64,000 bases of DNA from Icerya purchasi (GCA_039619475.1 CM077115.1:223681291-223745290); one strand, 5' to 3'; positions 12,660-25,817 are shown, counted from the first letter of the stretch. The notes: generated by a model from the letters alone, not told the origin. Numbers and translations: made by a program.

Positions 12660-13310
12660 ACAGAACCAGCCATTCTGGCATCGAGGGCAACGAGTTAGCG
12701 GATTTTTTAGCCCGTTCGGCCGCCCGCGATGGTCCTTTACTCCATAATTTTCCTACCTCGGACATCATCCTTCTTTCTTCAGCTAATCATTCCCGACTAT
12801 AGTCGGACATCTATCCTTCTCTATTCTCTAATCCCGCCTCTCATTATCTTCAAATTCAGCCGGTTCCCTGCTCTCAACCGTGGTTTCATTCCTCTCCTTA
12901 ATAAAGGTTCCGCGATCGTTTCCTTAATCAGACTGCGTTTTAATCACTCTCTTCTACCCTCTTCACGTTTTCGTTTTTCCCTGTTCTCCTCTCCCGATTG
13001 TCCCCTTCACAGTATCCTCTCATATGTGATGCAAACCACATCTTCTTTGAATGCCCTGCTCTTGATTTTGAGCGCTCTGTTTTGTACTCTAAAATCTTAA
13101 TCTCTTTATAGTTTTTCCTTTGTCCTTTCCATTCCATCTCCGGATGATATAATCCCTGTACTTCAATCTTTTCTAACCTCTATTTCTAACCGTCTCTCTA
13201 TTTAACCCTTTCCATGATTTCTGCAATTGCTGGGTGAAAGCCGCTGGCGCGCTCAAAAGATAATATATAAAATAATATTATTTTATATTTATAAAAAAAA
13301 ACAACAAAAC
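12660..13310 (+). mobile_element. J1 Jockey-like LINE, copy 2 (RNase H to 3' tail)
   Basis: The sequence starts inside RNase H with HSGIEGNELADFLARSAA (about 12672-12725), which contains the fourth catalytic-box Asp. It continues through RFNHSLLPSSRFRF, a CPLHS...CDANHIFFECPA knuckle (about 13000-13060, C-x-H-x-C arrangement) and a C-terminus LYSFSFVLSIPSP...SISNRLSI, ending at the stop 13203-13205. At least one frameshift separates the segments. An A-rich tail lies at about 13293-13310. It is 5'-truncated, as usual for target-primed reverse transcription. This is one of the best preserved J1 copies. Confidence 0.82.
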
Positions 13311-13319
13311 TATAAAAAG

Positions 13320-16300
13320 ACAATTCCAAGAAAAATCTCCATGATAGCTTTATAACTTTGCCTCTTTTTTGATCCCTATGAACACATTTATTATAAATTT
13401 TCGACCGTCTCTTTTTAAAGGGATCCAAAGTAAACTGGCTAAAACGTAGGAGTCGTACAAAAAAAAAAAAAAAAATAAAAAAAAAAATTAAAAAAAAAAT
13501 AAACTTGCCTTTTTTTTTGTTAGAAAATATTGAAATAAAAACTGGTTCCGGTTGCAGTTTTGTTTTTAACAGATGGACAAAGAAAATGTGAATAATTATG
13601 TTAGAAAAAGCGCTTATTTTTTGAAATTCAGGCAAGCGATATTACAATATATTATACATGTATAAGGGAAGTGAAAGAAAATGGAAAGAAACATAATGCC
13701 GCTTTAGTCATTTGCGTGGCTTCTCTACCATTTTATATTAAAAAGTACCGTGTATTCTTTTCTAAACAGAAAATAATGAAAGAAACAAAATAGTAATCCA
13801 AGTGAAAAAAAAAAGAAACGATTTTTCAAAACCAACAAAATTAACGAGTTGACTACATTAATACCAAAACATAAAATAATCACTGTTTTATTTCAGCTGC
13901 TATTTACTTAGTATTAATAATTTTTAAAATATAATTTCAGATTTTTATTTTTTTCAAGAATACATTCGCTCCCATATTATCTATCTCATAACTAATTCGG
14001 AATAAAATGCTTTTTCCGCGGTAATAAAAAACATTTCTTAGGGCATAAAATTTAAATTGTTCGTATAACACGAGTCCATTAAAATAATATTTTCGTAAAA
14101 TTGCTGTTTGCAACTTTTCGCCTAATGTAATGGAGTGAAGATAGGCAATATTTCATCTTCCAAATATTCGACTAGGAAGAAGACGATTTGGCCAACATAC
14201 GGTGTTCGGCAAAATTTTGGCGTTAGAAGGGCTAGGTTATTAAATACATCTATAATTAGCTGTAGGAGTATTATTAGAGATAATAGAAATATCCATGTTG
14301 ACGGGCTTATTAATATTCTTCACCGAGGCATTATTATTGTCTTCCGAAGTAGATAAATTGAACGTGGACTCTAAGGTACAGGTAGAACAGTTTTATTTGT
14401 TTGCTAGTCGTTTTAACCTGTGCTATACAAGGTTAGTGACGTTTTCAGTAACAGCGCGCGGTGAGGGGAGGTTATCTCCGGCATCGGACGAATCCGGCAT
14501 TAATTTTTAATTAGTGACTGAATTAAAAAATCAAACAACGATGGAGCGAGAAATGAAACCGATAAGAACAAACGAAGTTAAAAAACAGTAGAAAGAAAAC
14601 TAGAAGAAGATAATAGAGATCGATAAATGAAACGATTTCAACGATTTCTTCAACGGACAATGAACGTCGTCAGGCGAGGAACTTTATCGCACGGAAACAA
14701 TTAAACTCATCAAAGCTGCCTCTATCGTTCAAACTAGTATTTCTCGCAGTAATGATATATCGCACAACGGCCGCTTTGTTCAAATCTACATTGTTGCATT
14801 TAAGTCACGCGCGTTCAAGGCGGTTCCTTCAATTTAAAAATTTAACAATTTTTTGTAGGTTTTGTATGTATTCTAATGAAAATTTTTTGGCAAATTATTG
14901 TAAAGGTTATATGAAAGGGGAGACAGACACTCCTTTGTTTCATGTCCATTTTAATGACTACCAAGTATCAGCATATTCATCGGTAATAGAACCATCGCAT
15001 AGCGATTACTTTCGAATCAACCAAAGGGGTATCATTGAAGGTTAATCTGATTAATATTGTTAAAAGTTATATTCGCATTAACGATGTGACAGGTTACATC
15101 CGTCAATGATGAGTTCGTAATCTCCATGGTTTCAATTTTTTCTTTATATTCGAATCTATATTTTTAACCGCGCCAATTAACATTAATAATAAAATAATAC
15201 TCTTGAATTCGGCCATTAAATTTCTTCCGTTTTTGGTAAAAACTTTGTAAAAGAAAATTTTATTATTCCGCGCGTTCAGAGTATTTTGTGCAAGCGAATG
15301 GCGACTTAGTTTTGTATTACGCATTGGTTATTGTACAGTTTCGTTAAGTTTTATTTATTTACGCGAATACTTTTCCTTTTTGTTCCTAAAATATGAAGTT
15401 TTCTATCACCGTATATTTCTGTCATCTATGTGTATGCGCGTGTGCGTGAAGAAACACGCTGTCTGAATCGTGTTGTACAAACATCAGATAAGAACATCAA
15501 TCGAATCTTTTCGGCTAAGCGCTAAGGTATTATACTACCTACGATATTAAAACTGCGCTAAGGGAATCGATTTTGTTCTCATATTGAAATCCTCTGTAAA
15601 ATAGGTTATTACAATTAAATATATATTAAGATTCGCAGTCAGGGAAGAATAACGTCAGATTTCCCGAAACATAATAAAGAGTGACATTGCATCCTGAATA
15701 TTGAACATGGTGGTTACAGATATTATTTGAGAAAAAAAAAGAAATGCGTCGCTAATGAACCTAGGAGGAATCGAACGAGTTTGAAATTCTTTATGGTCGG
15801 AGATATTTATGTAAGAAATCGAAAATATGTAAATTTTTATATTGAGTTCAATGATTACGTGATGCGAATCTGTTAAGAAAATCTCAGTACGCCGAATTTT
15901 TATAGAAAATGTAGTCTAGTTGCGTAAATGTTGACATCTGAAAATTTATAATAATCGACTGCGATGAATTATACACCGTAATAATTGTATTTAATTTAAT
16001 AGTTCGTCCGTAGATTTAGGAGTGCAGTCTAGTAGCGTGATAGCTCTCTTCTCGGTATAGTTGAGGTCTTTAGCTGCCAAGAAGCCGGAGGTAACGGATT
16101 TTCACGAGTTGCCTCGTTCGGGATATAATATCTGAAATCGAATACTGGTTAAGGCATTTAGGTGAAAGTAAAGACAGATCATCTGAGGGGAAAGGGATTT
16201 TTACAGTAGCAGAGTGGGACTAGTAGTACATCGAGAACACCCTTAACTTCACAATTTTCAACAGTCTGTCAAATGGGACGACACTCACTTTCCCTTCATT

Positions 16301-19300
16301 CTCGAGTAATATTAAATTAATTCGGAATTTATAAAATCGATATTTCGAAAACATAACGCATAAAAATATGTACAAAATAAAAATTTTAATTTTTTTTTTA
16401 ATAATTTTCGGGTCCCACGAGGCACTATCCCGTCTGTGGGTTCCCAACATAATTATATCATTTATTTGTACAATAGTTACAGCATAAATGTTATATAAAC
16501 TTTTCCGGCGACAAAATCGGTTACGGTCAAATTCCAAAAGTAAGAGCAGAAATATTTTAAATTACCTCCGTGTAAAAGAGTTCCGCCGCATGCTGAGGTA
16601 TTCACAGCCGAAAAAGAAAAAGAAGCGCATGATGACAGCCGTCAAACATGTTCCTTTTTCGAAATGTTCCTTATGATGTTGGAAATCCTCTTAGAAATGA
16701 CCGGTTTTCGAGAGAGAGGTACAACTATGTTTTTTTCTTTTTTCAGAAAAATCGTTCTAAATTTTGTCGATACAAAACTGTGAAACTGGCTTCTATGGCA
16801 TTTATTTTGTTGTATAGTTCGCATTACTCTTCGCTTGGTAAGAGTCCTAATTTTAATCTTCATTTTTAAATTCCGGCTATGTTAAATCTTTTTCCAACCA
16901 TCTCTTCTTCTTCGTCCGTGTTTTTTTTTTTTCACGATTTCGTCAATTATAGTCGCTTTCATTTTATTCACAGTTTCCTGTTTCTTCTTCATATTTTTCA
17001 TCTGCATAATTTTATTTCACCCTAACCTTGCACTCACTTTTTTTGTGACATCTGAATGTTCGACCTTTTCCGACGCTGTGTTATATTAAAAGTTGACATT
17101 TTCACTACCCTAATAAGTGCTTTTTATATTCACATATCCGTTCCATTTTCTTCCGTTATTTCCGATTCTCCATCACCCTTGAAATAAGAATAGTAACTTT
17201 CTTCCCCTCCTTTCCAATTCTCGAGCTAATATCCACACAACAACAAAAAAAACTATTTTGATTTATATAAATCGCGAATACAAAAATAGAAGGACAAGAG
17301 GAGCGACGATAGAAAACACTTTCAAAGAGAGGTTTTAATTTTTAAATTAACTCTTGTGTGATTAGACCAGTTTGATAAAGGTAAAAACAATACCTGTACC
17401 TGGGGAACGGTGCAAATAATTCAATAATCCGGGAGACCGGCTAGTAAAATCACTTTCCCATGCAGAAGGTTTTCCGATTAAGAACGTCCCCTGTGAAGAC
17501 TATCGCGAGCAAACTAGGCTCATTGACGTCGGAATAACCTAGCTTAATACCGATGTCCAATCGTACTGTTTCACGGCAGATGGAAAGATTAAAAATTATG
17601 ATTGAGCGCGGGATATTCCGACGATTACGACGACGGTAAGATCGGAAGATGAGACAAATTCTGACGAGGGATCAACGAACTTTAATGACTTTACCGCACA
17701 CCAGTTTCATGGCATTGTTAAAATCAATCACCTTTGCTGGTGGTACTCAGACAGCGCATGCAAATTAACCGGCTCGTTCGCGATCCCACTTGTTGCAGCT
17801 CAATCCTTCATGCAAATTTTATTTGCGGATTGTGCTGCAAAAACGTTCACGATGATTGTCATTTTTCTTTTATTCCGATATGACAAATAACGTTCCGTTC
17901 CGAAGTGGGATTTAAACAGATGGCAGTCGTCGCAAAATCCCGTCAAAGAAAATGAATGTTCCGTGATATTTTCTACATTTACAATAAATATGTACTCAAA
18001 CGTTTACGCACTTACAAATACGTATATATTTCGTGTACGTGTGTGCGTGCGTGTGTATATGAAAGCATGTACAAACAAGAAAAATACTTCCAGTCCCGAC
18101 GGAATAATCTCGTTTTCCATCGTTTGACGGTTGTCGTCGTTTGAAGCGTGTGTTTCAATCTTCTGGCTGCAGACTGCAAACTGTTGAGAAAAGTCTTTAG
18201 ATAAAATGTAAACGAAGCTGAGCAGACGAGAACAAACAAAACACTTGAAATTACCCGTCGGTAGAAATTTTATTGAAAATTCTAAATTCAAACAGGGAAC
18301 ATCCAGAACATCAGCGCATCAACTGACCGTTTTCAGGAGTGGTATGCAAATACGGTCAGAAACGCAGACGGATAACCGTGAATTACTAACGGATCATGCC
18401 TTCGCCCAGTGATTTTTAAGGTCTGTTCTGATTTTTCGTTGTTTTTATTTTTGTTTCGCAACTCTCGCTGTTTGGCCAATTGATAATGGCATCGTCATTC
18501 AAGGTCAATGATGACGGGAAATTCGTTCGTTCACAGTGACACATCAAGTTCGAAGCGCTGCTGATAGTTTCGATGATGCTTAATAAAGTAAGGAACTTAC
18601 AAAAATGTAAGCCTCTTTCAAGCTGTGAAAAGAGAAGATAATCTCAATCGATTGGGTGAAATATTTTTCCAACTTGCACAATGTTATATTCAATTATTGT
18701 AATGGAGAGAGGGTACTTTACGTTGGATAAACAAATGAAATCAAATATAAAAATTTCGGTAAACGTGGTGAGAGCGAAAAGGTGAGTGTATGTAGAGAAT
18801 CCTGTTGTCGGTCGGGCATATGAATATGTTACGACGCTGGCCGGCTGAGTGAAAAGTCCATCCCATTGACAGAAATGATTGTGATCGGTGAAAAAGTCAA
18901 TCGCTGTTTTATTTTTCTCTGGAATTTTTCGGTTTTTCCCGATTGTGACGAAAGTATCAGTAAAAATTAGCGGCAGTCAGTCATATTACGGTCGCGTATT
19001 GATCAATTGATTTCCTCAAAAATTCGGCTAACGTGTCTCTCTATATGAGAGAAACATAATAGCGGAACTTCAGCAGACGAAAAGTTTGGACGGAAAAATG
19101 TGAAGCATTCTATCTACCACCGATTGCCGTGTTGCTCGCCTTCGAAGGGTATCGGAAGTCCGACGAACTGCGTATCACTGCTACTAACAGTGGCACGTAA
19201 AATTTCACTTTTAAATGATCTTTTCTTATATAATATTCGTTTGTTCTTATTTAATACTGCGCTTTTCGGCGATATCGAAAGATTGGTGTTGGCTAATTCC

Positions 19301-20020
19301 ACTAATACGCTATGTGAAAAATTCAAATAATACCTATCATTTTTATAATAATAATAAAATAATTAATTTTTTCGCGCACGATAATTAAGTGGCCGTGGTT
19401 GAGGACGTAACAAAACCTGATATTCACGTTTCACTATATAAACATGGCAGGATTTAGAAAAATACTCCTAATTATTTCTTTTAACGTATTTTTATTTATT
19501 TTTTTCCTCATAATTTACAATTTTAAATCACAAAAGGAAACTAGAATTTCGTAAGAATTTACCAACAATTTTATATTAGATCCTCCTACCTACGTGGTGA
19601 TGGTGGTGGTGAAGATACAGGAAACTGTTTTGAGGCTCCGGAGTACAGGAAAAAAGGTCGCGTTATGACGATTTAAAACAGTGTGCGACATTTTTATGTG
19701 AAAAAAAAAAATTACAAACTATTATAACAAGAAAAAAAGGAGATGACGAAATTAAGGAGAAGTATTGGAGAAAAAATTCAACATTGAAAGGGTTCATTTC
19801 GTCGATATTGAAACGAAAAATGATGCTCATCGACACTACTCGTGAACACGATCTCAGTGCAGCAGGGAAGAAAAGTCTAGAAATCTTAAAGTAGTCTACA
19901 CCTTGACAAAAAGCTACTGATTCTTCGAACGGGAGGTGTAGAAAGGCCGCGAGTGAAATAACGTTAATGCTTAAAAATAATTCTTGACACCAAATCGACT
20001 TTTGAGCACATCTCTATGTA
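13320..20020. other. Unassigned DNA
   Basis: About 6.7 kb without a recognised gene or element. AT-rich homopolymers occur at about 13460-13500. 17400-19200 is less AT-rich and contains a consensus-like splice donor (AAAG|GTGAGTGT near 18778), but no exon could be defined. 16860-17230 is pyrimidine-rich, possibly a very old J1-like fragment, but this is unsupported. Confidence 0.4.
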
Positions 20021-20023
20021 TTA

Positions 20024-20028
<5 letters not shown>

Positions 20029-20062
<34 letters not shown>
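20029..20062. repeat. (TA)n microsatellite
   Basis: About 17 uninterrupted TA units. Confidence 0.95.
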
Positions 20063-20066
<4 letters not shown>

Positions 20067-20069
20067 GGT

Positions 20070-21085
20070 AATAAATCTTAAAGATTGAAATAGGGCGACC
20101 TACGGCTACAAGAAATTACTGATTACCGAACGAATAAAAAATATAGGAAAAATAGGCGTATAAAAAATTAAATGGTTTTGATGAAGCGGCACATTGAAAA
20201 GAACAGTTGAACGTAGCTGTGAAGAAGATAAAGAGCGGCATGCGTTAAGGCGTGAATTATAGCAATGGATGATTTTCATTGATGCGTCCGTGGATGATGA
20301 TGTAAGCGACTGGTCTGCGTCGCGCTCAAGTATTTTTATTCACGGTACAGCTCGTAATTACCAGTGAATAACAATAACAACTCCAGTGAATGCGACGGAT
20401 CATCATACTTAAACTGGATTTTGCTCTGAGTGATTTTATTGCATTATTAATTTGATAGCGTTTCATTGTCCGAAGCTCGTTTCATTATTTATATAATTAG
20501 TTTCAAAATTATTGTCTTCCATTTTTGTCGGATGTTCTGTCGCTTCAAAGCATGCGCTTTTCGCTTATGCCGGTTGCTTCACGCCGCATTGTTCCACCAC
20601 TTCTATAGGCGCTTTTCATTTATTTTCTTTAAATTTTCGTAATTACTACCACGCCATCTTATTCGTAGCCTATCCTGCTTCGTTGGAATTTCGATAATTC
20701 CAGTATGCGCCAACGACGCAAATAGTACGCTATCGGCCACCATTTCGACTTTCCCCTTCCGGGTACGAAAATTATCCTCTCATTATGCGCGTTTTTTAGT
20801 CTTTTTATTTTCACACTCTTGTTTAATTACAATACCGAAAAAGAAAAAAAAAAACAAAACAAAACAAAAAAAACGTACAAATTTCGAGAGAACCGAATTC
20901 TTCTGAATACGTTCAACTGACTCGGCCAGCTTTTAATTTTATTTCGAAAAAAAAGGGGCGCAAGGGTAAAGTAATATGAAGTACACTGTTCCGTTGCTCG
21001 GCTACAAGTGTGGCCTTACATTTTTAACTAAATTACACGGTAAAATTAAATTTATTTGGTTAATAACATGTCTCTTTAAGAAATT
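20070..21085. other. Unassigned DNA
   Basis: No gene or element was recognised. Confidence 0.45.
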
Positions 21086-21087
21086 CT

Positions 21088-21235
21088 GATGCGTCTTCAT
21101 CTTCTTCAAATAAAATTTTTCCAACACCCTCCTAGTCAAGCCGCGATTCAATGTGAAGAAGGTATAACCTAACTTCATGTTTTTTAAATAAAATTTTTCC
21201 AGCATCTCCCTAATCACGTCGCGATTACATGAAAA
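21088..21235 (-). repeat. 78-bp tandem duplication
   Basis: AAATAAAATTTTTCCA recurs with an offset of 78 bases (about 21108 and 21186), and similarity extends over CC-T-A-TCA...CGCGATT. Since 78 is divisible by three, the minus strand stays open across it, giving two related segments, EMLEKFYLKNMK and RVLEKFYLKKMK, in a 71-residue open frame (21217-21002). No known domain is visible, so coding status is doubtful. Confidence 0.6.
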
Positions 21236-21330
21236 ATGTGGATCTACTTAACATACTTCGAAAATCCGATTTAATAATCTACCATCTCTTTCCGAAAAAT
21301 TAACTGTATTTAAAATTTTGGCTCGATAGT

Positions 21331-21690
21331 TTGCTCGTACACCACGATCTTTCTATTCTCAGCTTCCTCTTCCTTACGTGGTTTTATGAATTTTCTTCTT
21401 TTTCCGACGTTACTCTGCCCTTAGGTCGTTTTTTTTTTTTTTTTTTTGGCCTGGCATCTAAACCATTTGGCTACACCTCTTTAATACCATTTCTTGCTTT
21501 CTGCTTCTCGGTACTGTTTCACTCGCTCTCTTTGGCCCCTTCATTCGCTGCGGTGATAATTTTACATGCAACACTGATTATATGCTATTTGAATATTCTC
21601 TCGTTTCATTTTAAACTCCTTTATCTCATTTGTTCTTACTAATCCTCTTACAATATCCATGTGCTTCCCTCGATATCCAAAAGAATAAAA
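21331..21690 (+). mobile_element. Faint J1 LINE fragment, copy 3
   Basis: A degenerate trace: PFLAFCFSVLFHSLSLAPF followed by a C...CNTDYMLFEYSL stretch (about 21480-21605). These align with the J1 SSRFRF...CDANHxLFEC region in order and spacing. A poly(T) run (about 21430-21446) interrupts it, and no clear stop or poly(A) tail was found. Confidence 0.4.
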
Positions 21691-21854
21691 AACTTAAACT
21701 ACCTGAAAATTACGATTCATCGTTGTGCTTCTTACTAGCTGAATCACACCGAAAAAAAAAAAAAAAAAAAGGGAGGGTAGCAGAAGAGACAGGAAAGAGG
21801 AATTGTAAAGGAGAAGTGTGTACATACGAGTAAAGGATTCTGTTTTTGTGATTG

Positions 21855-21856
<2 letters not shown>

Positions 21857-21884
<28 letters not shown>
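21857..21884. repeat. Poly(T) run
   Basis: A long T homopolymer. It could be the poly(A) tail of a minus-strand retrotransposed sequence, but the flanking sequence at 21885-22140 was not recognised. Confidence 0.7.
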
Positions 21885-21887
<3 letters not shown>

Positions 21888-22149
21888 GGAACCATTCAGC
21901 CAGTTAAATTAGAATCTGGAAAACGCATTTGACACGACCAATTCGGTAAACAGGATATAATTATCGGTCGCGGAGAACATACTTGTTAGCAGCAGAGGGT
22001 TTTCAGCGCTTGGACACAGTTGAAGATTCCGCACCCCGTTCCGTCTGCCAGAATGCAATAATGAAAGGAAAGAAAATTTTACAGGATATATTAAAAACGG
22101 TAGTATTTTAAGGGAAAATTCTACTACTTTTTTTAACTTAAAAGTGTTT

Positions 22150-22430
22150 ACCTTTTAAACAAGGACTTACCAACTCATTGCTTTCGTTGTGATGATCTAT
22201 TAACCGTTCAAAACCTAATTAACTGCCCGGAGTACAAACCGATACGCTCAAACTTTTCACTTCCTTCATCATTCAGCTTCTCGATGATGATGAAAGAATA
22301 ATTTTCGACTCTTCACATTTCTCAAAGCGACAGATCTCATATAACTTTATTGTGATAAAACTTTTTGCCGTGCCTCTAGCCTAGTTGCTGTAATTCTCGC
22401 TGTTCGAATTCCTAAACGAACGTTTCAAAA
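22150..22430 (+). mobile_element. LINE ORF2 C-terminus with zinc knuckle and 3' UTR
   Basis: The frame encodes THCFRCDDLLTVQNLINCPEY (about 22169-22231), the C-x2-C...H/Q...C knuckle that ends Jockey/CR1-type ORF2 proteins. About 40 further residues with one internal stop follow, ending at the stop 22353-22355. The next bases, TGCCTCTAGCCTAGTTGCTG (22371-22390), match the post-stop sequence of the LINE at 30832-31455 (CTCCTAGCCTAGCTGCTGTA). The start is truncated and the upstream RNase H is absent. Confidence 0.62.
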
Positions 22431-22434
22431 TGAA

Positions 22435-23575
22435 TTATATAAAAAGTTTAATAAATCAAGTTGAAGAAATAAGAATTAATCAGAAGTTACGTGATCTGTC
22501 AAGTTTAATTTAGATGTTACTCGTGAATGTTCTAAGACCGCGCACGAGATTAAATCATTAACGGGAATTTAAGAAACCGTTGTTGTAAACAGGTGTGGTT
22601 AAGGAAGTCACACACGTCCTAAAGTCGAATACTGCAAAGCCATCTTTCTCTCGCAAATTACAAGACAAAACAACAGCCAAGAAACCAGAAGATAAAGTTC
22701 CGATTGTGTCCTCGAGTGATAGAAAACACTCAACCTGGTGTCATTACAAATAACATCAACTATAACAAGAAAGGTATTGTATGATCTAGCGCCCAATTAA
22801 GTTGAACAAGAATAAAATTATTTTTCATCTTCGTGACGAAGAAGACCTTAATAGAATGGCTCGCGAAATTATAGTTCAAGTTTGCGCCGGCAACAACGAT
22901 CAAAAGATCATCTAAATTAACGCGAACAATACGAGTGTTTAGTACGCACGAATGACCGAAATAGTATTATTTTCTGTCATTACATGGGCCACGGGAAATC
23001 AAACTTTGTACATATCGATCAACGACGAAATTCCTATAAATAGACGGCACGCTTACGTCAAATTGGAAAACAAAGATTATAAATATATTATTTTAATAAC
23101 TTTCCCGACAGAATATCACATATCATACAAATATGATAAATTTATTTCCGTTAGAATATGCAAATTATGTAATAGAAAATTTCTGCAAACAAATGTATGA
23201 AACGGCATGTTTAAGTGTAAAGATGAAAAAGTACGTTCTACATTTATAGGTGAACATTTTTTCAAAACTAGTCAGTAAAGAGAAAAAAGTTAGAACAAGC
23301 GGAAAGTATAGGCTTGAATAATATTATAGGACGTAAAATTTTTAGTGAAAAATGTCCAGTATATAAGAAAAATTAAAGAGTCATTAGAAAAACGGCATGA
23401 TTTTTAAATAGAAATATGACAAATTAAACGTAGGTGGTCGAGCTGAAATTTTAAAGCAAATATATATTATCCTGTTCTGAGAGAAGACAAACTTTTACGA
23501 AAATATAATGTCAAGAATAAACCACAATTACTCGTATTATTTAGTTTCCGATAAAAATGTATCGATAATAATCGA
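22435..23575. other. Unassigned AT-rich DNA
   Basis: An 82-residue plus-strand open frame at 22952-23200 has no recognisable motif. Otherwise nothing. Confidence 0.4.
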
Positions 23576-23579
23576 AAGG

Positions 23580-25330
23580 AAAACGTACAATATTGAAGTC
23601 AAAGAAACGACTAATCATTCGATGATCGCTGTGCACTCCTAACGAAAATTTACGCGATAAATTAGTAATAATTCAATAATATTTAAACAAAAACAACAAA
23701 ACAAATTAAACTGCATTAGCCGAAGATTTCAATAGACCTTCACTTTATGAAAAACTCATTCAATGGAATGATAAACATCGTCGAAGAATTCTTAATCAAT
23801 AATGCAAAACATTTAATGTGGAAAATGGAAGCAGGGTAATATATTTAATCATAACCGAAACTGTAAAGCGAATAGATTGATACAAAATGTCGCAGCCGAA
23901 ACAGTTAATCTCACTTGCTAGCGAAAAATAATATTTCAATTGAATAAAAAAAAGTATAATAAATAATCAACGAATACAAATTAAAAATATGAATTAACTA
24001 CATATAAAATCATTATAGATATATGAAGCGGGGAACACTGGAAATATCTCAATTAATTTGACGTACCTGTCCCTGAAATAAATAACAATTTCAATAATTC
24101 GGTAATTTCTATTACAGCTGAAAGGGAAAAATACACGGATAAGAATTTTCAATTAAAAAGTTAAATAACGGGAAAGCAAATGGTAGCGACCAAATCTCAA
24201 AAAAAATGATTAAAATCATAAACAAATATCAAAATTCCATTAAACATTACAATACATCTGCTTATATTAGCGCAATGCCGCCAGACTTACATGTAATAAA
24301 TGAAATAAAAATGGCAAAATTTAAAGGCATCGAGCGAAGAAATTTCAAGTTAGTAATTAAATAAAATGTAAACGTATTAATAGCAACGAAATTATGAATC
24401 AGAACAAACAAGAAGATGGACATTTGGAATGTTACCGAGCATAAGAAACAGAATAGAATTATCTGATTCCGAATTTTTACATTTCACAGTTCTTATCGTG
24501 ACACGGAAATTTTGCCATATATCTGAATAAAATAAGAATAATAAGAAACCAAACACGCAGAGAATGTAAAAGAGAAACCGATTTACCGTACCGCACGAAA
24601 TTTGAATAGATAAGAGTTCAATATCAACGATGAATACGGTGGACATTGGTTCAGCGATACAAAATACCGTAAAGTATATACAGACCATATTTAAAACAAA
24701 ACATAAAACAGATGATCGGTACTTATAGGAATACTTAGAAGTAAATTATGTTTTAAGAACAAAAATATGAAAGGACCATCAAATAACATGCCAAGTGAAG
24801 AAAAGATTAATTGCAAACGCCGGTACACTCAATATTTCATTACGGTTCGGAGTCTTCGAGTATAGGCATTACGCCGGAAAATAGAAGCTTTTGAGATGAT
24901 TTGCTACACGCGCATGCTAAGAATATCAATCTATCAATCTTAAAGCAACTGCGTATAGAGCCGATGCAACGATTATTGCCCACCATAATAAGACAGAGCT
25001 TAAAGTTCCTTTGGACATGTCATGAGATGGAACGGATCAGAACGAATTCTCATACAAGGAAAAATCAATAGAAAAAGGAGTCGAGGGCGATGAGATTCCC
25101 AGATCATATTAAAACTATCACAAAATTGTCTCTATCAGAACTAATAAAAATTATTAACAACGGAGAATAATGGCGTCAGCTGGTCGCTCGATCTACTGGT
25201 TCATGATGGTTGATCATGACGTCCGCAAACGGACAGCACGACTGAAAAGAACAGATCGCCCAGAAGGTGTCTCTTCATGGCGAGATCTGAACGACCGAGC
25301 TTTTATCAATCTGCAGCGCACTGAGTAGCT
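23580..25330 (+). mobile_element. Decayed EN/RT-type LINE
   Basis: The order of traces fits an EN/RT LINE. A possible endonuclease segment (NENLRDKLVII ... EDFNRP, about 23640-23740) is followed by an RT linker NGKANGSDQISKKMIK (about 24170-24220), in which N-G-K-A-x-G-x-D is characteristic. The thumb/C-terminal region then includes RKIEAFEMICYTRMLRIS (about 24876-24930), FGHVMRWNGSERILIQGK (about 25011-25065) and WRQLVARSTGS (about 25171-25203). The polymerase YADD box was not found. Many stops and shifts make it a pseudogene. The end is placed loosely. Confidence 0.7.
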
Positions 25331-25434
25331 TCAGATTATATTAGTAAACGTGAACGGGACCCGTAATTTGTAGATCACGGGTTTTCGGGAGTTGTCGAGT
25401 TCCGAAAATCCGCTATTCCGAAATATTCATATAT

Positions 25435-25817
25435 GTATATTAACTACAACGTAATTCGTAGGCCGGTTCCATTGAGAAAAAATGTCACAATTTTATGTAA
25501 CGAAAGTTAAATATTAGGATAGGATTTTTGTGATTATATTATTTTTTTTTTTGTGTTGATTCCGGTAAGAATGACGTTGTAAATTTAGATCATTTTATAC
25601 AAAGTATAGAAGAGAAAGAAACAGAAATGAAATCAAGAGGGGTCAAGGGGCTTGGCCAAAGTAACCGAGTTTATATACATATATATTAAGCTGTCTGGAA
25701 TAATTGAGTACACAAATCCGGGCGGAAGTAAAATCATCTCGGGGGGCTGAAGAAATCGGTGCAATGTTCTCTTCAGACTTATTACAGGATTCCTAAACGC
25801 ATTGCGTAAAGCTTAAT
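25435..25817 (-). repeat. Unclassified interspersed repeat X, copy B
   Basis: The reverse complement matches copy A (4744-4987) at the ATTAAGCTTTACGCAATGCG end (25817 downward) and copy C (52120-52418) through TTGACCCCTCTTG, CTATACTTTGTATAAAATGATC and the CCTACGAATTACGTTGTAGTTAATATA end. It is the most complete copy in the window, about 383 bp. Neither coding potential nor a poly(A) tail is visible. Confidence 0.72.

Noticed and set aside
13198..13635. 145-residue minus-strand open frame
   Set aside because: It is low complexity, dominated by Phe and Lys from homopolymers, and partly antisense to the J1 copy 2 tail. No motif.
15760..15790. Reverse-strand B-box-like GTTCGATTCCTC
   Set aside because: No matching A box and no tRNA-like folding nearby.
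16860..17230. Pyrimidine-rich region resembling the J1 sense strand
   Set aside because: Only loose pattern similarity (TFFVTSECSTF). No CDANH-like knuckle, RNase H box or tail could be aligned.
18774..18790. Consensus-like 5' splice donor AAAG|GTGAGTGT
   Set aside because: A single donor-like word without a supported exon frame or matching acceptor is not evidence of a gene.
22377..22412. A-box-like TAGCCTAGTTGC and B-box-like GTTCGAATTCC suggesting a SINE or tRNA
   Set aside because: The spacing is too short for a tRNA, and the first word matches the post-stop sequence of the LINE at 31379, so it is explained as LINE 3' UTR.
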